This document shows positions 61,126-64,000 of a stretch of 64,000 bases of DNA, piece after piece. The stretch's first letter is position 1. Every line of letters begins with the position of its first letter. Both the position numbers and the translations under genes were made by a program. Under the pieces are notes generated by a model. The model was not told the origin of the DNA, did not search any database, and was given only the letters and a program-made list of their open reading frames with translations. This stretch comes from Prolixibacteraceae bacterium UBA1413 (GTDB lineage Bacteria > Bacteroidota > Bacteroidia > Bacteroidales > Prolixibacteraceae): the NCBI GenBank assembly GCA_002304925.1, contig DBPT01000017.1, forward strand, positions 1-64,000, written 5' to 3'.

Positions 61126-62667
61126 ATGGATATATCGCTGATTGACTGGTCGCGTGCCCAGTTTGCGCTGACCGCCATGTACCACTGGTTTTTTGTTCCG
61201 CTCACTTTGGGGCTCTCTTTCCTGATCGCCTTTATGGAGTCGATCTATGTAAAAACGGGGGATGAAGAGTGGAAACGGATCACGAAGTTCTGGATGACCC
61301 TTTTCGGGGTTAATTTTGCCATCGGGGTGGCCACGGGGATCATCCTGGAGTTTGAATTTGGCACCAACTGGTCAAATTATTCCTGGTTTGTGGGTGACAT
61401 TTTCGGGGCGCCTCTTGCCATAGAAGGGATTCTTGCTTTTTTCATGGAGAGCACCTTTATCGCGGTGATGTTTTTCGGCTGGAATAAGGTAAGCAAAAAA
61501 ATTCACCTGTTGTCCACCTGGCTGGTGGCTATCGGCGCCAGCCTCTCGGCGCTCTGGATCCTGGTGGCCAACGCCTGGATGCAATATCCCGCCGGAATGC
61601 GTTTTAACCCGGATACAGCGCGCAATGAGATGGTCAATTTCTGGGAAGTCCTCCTCTCCCCTGTGGCTGTGAATAAATTCCTGCATACCGTGCAGTCAGG
61701 ATTTGTGCTGGCTTCGGTCTTTGTGATCGGGGTCAGCAGTTGGTACCTGCTGAAGAACCGCGAAAAACTCCTGGCTAAAAGAAGTATTGTGGTGGCCGGG
61801 GTCTTCGGGTTGGTAATGTCGGTGTTCATTATTGCCACCGGTGACCAGTCGGCACGCCTGATGGCCCAATACCAGCCAATGAAATTCGCCGCCATGGAAA
61901 ACCTCTACGAGGGACAAACCCACGCACCCCTGGTGGCCCTGGGAGTCATTCGCACCGACAAGACGATGACGGAACACCGGAAAGAGGATTTTCTCTTCAA
62001 AATTGAAATCCCCAGTATCCTCTCCTATATGGCATTCCTCGACCCCAGTGCATACGTTCCCGGAATTAAGGACCTCATCCACGGAAACCCGGAAAGGAAC
62101 ATTGTCTCTACCACGGAAAAAATGGAGGAGGGAAAAATCGCCGTGGAAGCCCTGAAAGAGTATAAAGCTGCCAAAGAAGCGGGTGACATGGCCCGTGCCG
62201 ACAGTGCCCGGGCAGAGCTGGAAGCCAATTTCTCCAGCTTCGGGTATGGATTCCTGAAAGATGAACACGAGGCCATACCCCCCATCAAACTGACGTTTTA
62301 CGCCTTCCGGATCATGGTCGGTCTCGGATTTTGGTTCGTTCTCCTGTTTGCTGTTTCCCTGTGGTTGACCCTGAAAAAAAGAATCGAAAATAAGAAATGG
62401 TTGTATCACTGCGCCATCTGGTCCATTCCCCTGGTTTACCTGGCTGCCGAAATGGGGTGGGTGGTGGCCGAAGTCGGCCGTCAGCCCTGGATCATCCAGG
62501 ACCTGATGCCTACTTCGGCGGCTGTGTCGAAACTGACCACAGGAACGGTCCAGTTGACCTTCGTGCTTTTTGCCGTCACGTTCACAATTCTGCTGATCGC
62601 GGAAATAAAGATAATGCTGAAACAAATCAAAAAAGGACCTAAGGAAGGAGGTAACAGCCATGTTTGA
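61126..62667 (+). CDS. cydA: Cytochrome bd quinol oxidase subunit I
   Basis: The 513-residue protein has the CydA helices and motifs: ALTAMYHWFFVPLTLGLSFL (haem ligand His near residue 19), FGTNWSNYSWFVGDIFGAPLAIE, and the quinol-side GWVVAEVGRQPW near 445-456. It lets the anaerobe reduce O2 at very low levels with high affinity, for protection and energy. It overlaps cydB by 8 bases. Confidence 0.96.
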   Translation: MDISLIDWSRAQFALTAMYHWFFVPLTLGLSFLIAFMESIYVKTGDEEWKRITKFWMTLFGVNFAIGVATGIILEFEFGTNWSNYSWFVGDIFGAPLAIEGILAFFMESTFIAVMFFGWNKVSKKIHLLSTWLVAIGASLSALWILVANAWMQYPAGMRFNPDTARNEMVNFWEVLLSPVAVNKFLHTVQSGFVLASVFVIGVSSWYLLKNREKLLAKRSIVVAGVFGLVMSVFIIATGDQSARLMAQYQPMKFAAMENLYEGQTHAPLVALGVIRTDKTMTEHRKEDFLFKIEIPSILSYMAFLDPSAYVPGIKDLIHGNPERNIVSTTEKMEEGKIAVEALKEYKAAKEAGDMARADSARAELEANFSSFGYGFLKDEHEAIPPIKLTFYAFRIMVGLGFWFVLLFAVSLWLTLKKRIENKKWLYHCAIWSIPLVYLAAEMGWVVAEVGRQPWIIQDLMPTSAAVSKLTTGTVQLTFVLFAVTFTILLIAEIKIMLKQIKKGPKEGGNSHV

Positions 62668-63799
62668 AAACCTGTCGCATCTCGCTTTGCAGCAATACTG
62701 GTGGGTGATCATCTCCCTGCTGGGCGCACTACTCGTGTTTTTGCTCTTTGTCCAGGGCGGACAAACCCTGATCTACCGCCTGGGAAAAGATGAGTCCCAG
62801 CGCTCCCTGCTGGTGAACGTGCTGGGCCGCAAATGGGGATTCACCTTTACCACGCTGGTTACCTTCGGCGGAGCCTTCTTCGCTTCTTTTCCCCTCTTTT
62901 ACAGCACCAGCTTCGGCGGAGCCTACTGGGTGTGGATGCTGATCCTCTTCGCCTTCGTCATCCAGGCCGTCTCCTATGAATTTCGCTCCAAACCCGGCAA
63001 TTTATTGGGGAAAAGGTGCTATGAGACTTTTCTTTTCGTCAACGGTCTCGTGGGAACCCTGCTCCTGGGGGTGGCCGTCTCCACATTCTTTACAGGATCA
63101 CAGTTTTCGGTTAATGAAAACAACTTTTCCCAGTGGGAAACGCCCTACCACGGCCTGGAAGCAGCCCTCAACATCCAAAATCTGGCGCTCGGACTGGCGG
63201 TGTTTTTCCTGTCGCGGACACTGGCCGTTCTTTTCTTTTTCCAGAATGTCAACCATCCGGAAGTCATCGGAAGGGCTAAAAAGCAGCTTTTTTACAATGC
63301 CGTCCCGTTTTTGGTTTTCTTTCTCATCTTCCTGGCCTTCCTGCTTCTGAAAAAGGGATTTGCCGTCAATCCCGATACCGGTTTGGTGAGCATGGAACCC
63401 TTCAAGTACTTGCATAATCTCCTGGAGATGCCCCTGGTGGCCGTTTTGTTCCTCTTGGGGGTAATCCTGGTGCTCCTCGGAATCATACGGGCAGGTTTCT
63501 GTTTTGAAAAATGCAGCGACAAGGGGATCTGGCTGTCGGGGACCGGAACGGTGCTCACCGTCTTTTCCCTTTTCTTACTTGCCGGATTTAACAACACCGC
63601 CTATTACCCCTCCACTTTCGACCTGCAGGATTCCCTCACCATCAGGAATAGCTCATCGAGCCATTATACCCTGACGACCATGAGCTATGTTTCTCTGCTG
63701 GTGCCGTTTGTCCTGGCTTATATCTTCTATGCCTGGCGTGCCCTGACCCGTAAAAAGATCGACAGGGAAGAGCTGGAACAGGAAGGTAATAACTACTGA
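62660..63799 (+). CDS. cydB: Cytochrome bd quinol oxidase subunit II
   Basis: The 379-residue protein has eight or nine membrane helices with the CydB pattern, e.g. LQQYWWVIISLLGALLVFLLF at the start, SYEFRSKPGN near 105 and a C-terminal FYAWRALTRKKI. It begins inside the cydA end, a standard coupling. A GGAGG ribosome site (AAGGAGG) lies 8-14 bases before its ATG. Confidence 0.95.
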   Translation: MFENLSHLALQQYWWVIISLLGALLVFLLFVQGGQTLIYRLGKDESQRSLLVNVLGRKWGFTFTTLVTFGGAFFASFPLFYSTSFGGAYWVWMLILFAFVIQAVSYEFRSKPGNLLGKRCYETFLFVNGLVGTLLLGVAVSTFFTGSQFSVNENNFSQWETPYHGLEAALNIQNLALGLAVFFLSRTLAVLFFFQNVNHPEVIGRAKKQLFYNAVPFLVFFLIFLAFLLLKKGFAVNPDTGLVSMEPFKYLHNLLEMPLVAVLFLLGVILVLLGIIRAGFCFEKCSDKGIWLSGTGTVLTVFSLFLLAGFNNTAYYPSTFDLQDSLTIRNSSSSHYTLTTMSYVSLLVPFVLAYIFYAWRALTRKKIDREELEQEGNNY

Positions 63800-63829
63800 T
63801 CCATTGCACTAATTTAATAAATCAACAGG

Positions 63830-63922
63830 ATGCTGACACAGATAGCATGGTTTTTGAGCCTTCCGCTGGTGATTTTTATCTGCTACCGGTTGGTGCTGCT
63901 TTGCCTGAAGCGTGTGGAATGA
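63830..63922 (+). CDS. 30-residue single-helix membrane protein, candidate CydX-like subunit
   Basis: ATG 63830 opens a frame of 30 codons ending TGA at 63922: MLTQIAWFLSLPLVIFICYR followed by LVLLCLKRVE. It is one membrane helix with a basic C-terminus, 30 bases after cydB, and ACAGG lies just before its ATG. In Proteobacteria the small CydX subunit (about 37 residues) follows cydB and stabilises the haems; sequence likeness to CydX is not evident, so the role is inferred from size and position. Too short for most gene finders. The last 78 bases of the window hold nothing I can name. Confidence 0.65.
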   Translation: MLTQIAWFLSLPLVIFICYRLVLLCLKRVE

Positions 63923-64000
63923 GCGGTGTGGCAGAACTGATGACCCACTGTTACCTCAACGGCGGGTTGCCAAAGATTTTCCCTTCCTGACCGACGGGCA

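Noticed and set aside
1..64000. CRISPR arrays, tRNA, rRNA, prophage and integrase genes
   Set aside because: None seen: no regularly spaced direct repeats, no clover-leaf or TTCRA-type tRNA sequence in the gaps, and no phage or recombinase proteins.

Overview
The window is chromosomal DNA from an anaerobic, fermentative member of the Bacteroidota, probably Bacteroidales or a close relative. The signs are a type IX secretion sorting domain (3983-7930), LpxB and GldF/GldG-type genes, SusD-free carbohydrate genes with Bacteroidota lipoproteins, promoter elements of the Bacteroidota type (TAnnTTTG), a membrane pyrophosphatase and two [FeFe] hydrogenase operons. No rRNA, tRNA, CRISPR array or intact insertion sequence was seen.

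Layout. 1-7.9 kb: two very large secreted proteins, one of InlB-type repeats and one of cysteine-bearing HYR-like repeats with a type IX signal. 8.0-15.5 kb: housekeeping genes on the plus strand (surE, lpxB, a fused gldF-gldG, dnaN, a DnaQ-like exonuclease, a fumarylacetoacetase-family protein). 15.8-19.1 kb: a glycosidase-like lipoprotein and an esterase on the minus strand. 19.6-23.1 kb: minus-strand operon nuoE-nuoF-hydA for a short NADH-linked [FeFe] hydrogenase. 23.4-29.3 kb: mixed genes, including a phosphatase-fold protein that has lost its catalytic residues. 29.5-32.9 kb: hppA and a dihydroorotate dehydrogenase-like gene. 33.0-40.3 kb: the second hydrogenase locus, with a PAS protein and a SpoIIE phosphatase on the minus strand and ferredoxin, long nuoF, hydA and nuoE on the plus strand. 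40.5-44.0 kb: a glycosyltransferase, then a sugar kinase and murQ. 44.1-48.4 kb: kduI, kduD, a DUF4861 protein and a Tat-exported isomerase-like protein. 48.6-53.0 kb: purL and a cyclase-family protein. 53.1-58.7 kb: rhamnose operon rhaT-rhaM-rhaA and a GH78 rhamnosidase. 59.0-64.0 kb: small proteins, PPK2, a NifX-like protein and cytochrome bd (DUF4492-cydA-cydB plus an overlooked 30-residue membrane ORF).

How the genes work together. The 36-40 kb hydrogenase has the subunit set of electron-bifurcating HydABC (long NuoF with its own [2Fe-2S] and ferredoxin domains), whereas the 19-23 kb operon has a stripped-down NuoF and so is more likely a simple NADH-dependent enzyme. Uronate (kduI/kduD) and rhamnose genes lie 6 kb apart, which suits use of pectin-like rhamnogalacturonan or a similar polymer; the kinases and aldolases of both pathways are not in the window.

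The most notable find is between 35.26 and 35.73 kb. Two regulatory genes that normally accompany such hydrogenase clusters, a PHP-domain protein and a small HATPase, survive here only as fragments, and the HATPase fragment runs straight into a copy of a dispersed repeat. That repeat family (ends GAATTCCGGYGAGCGCA and GGGGAGTTYCAA, with an internal hairpin) occurs at least six times between 28 and 59 kb, and in three places its first bases supply the stop codon of the preceding reading frame.
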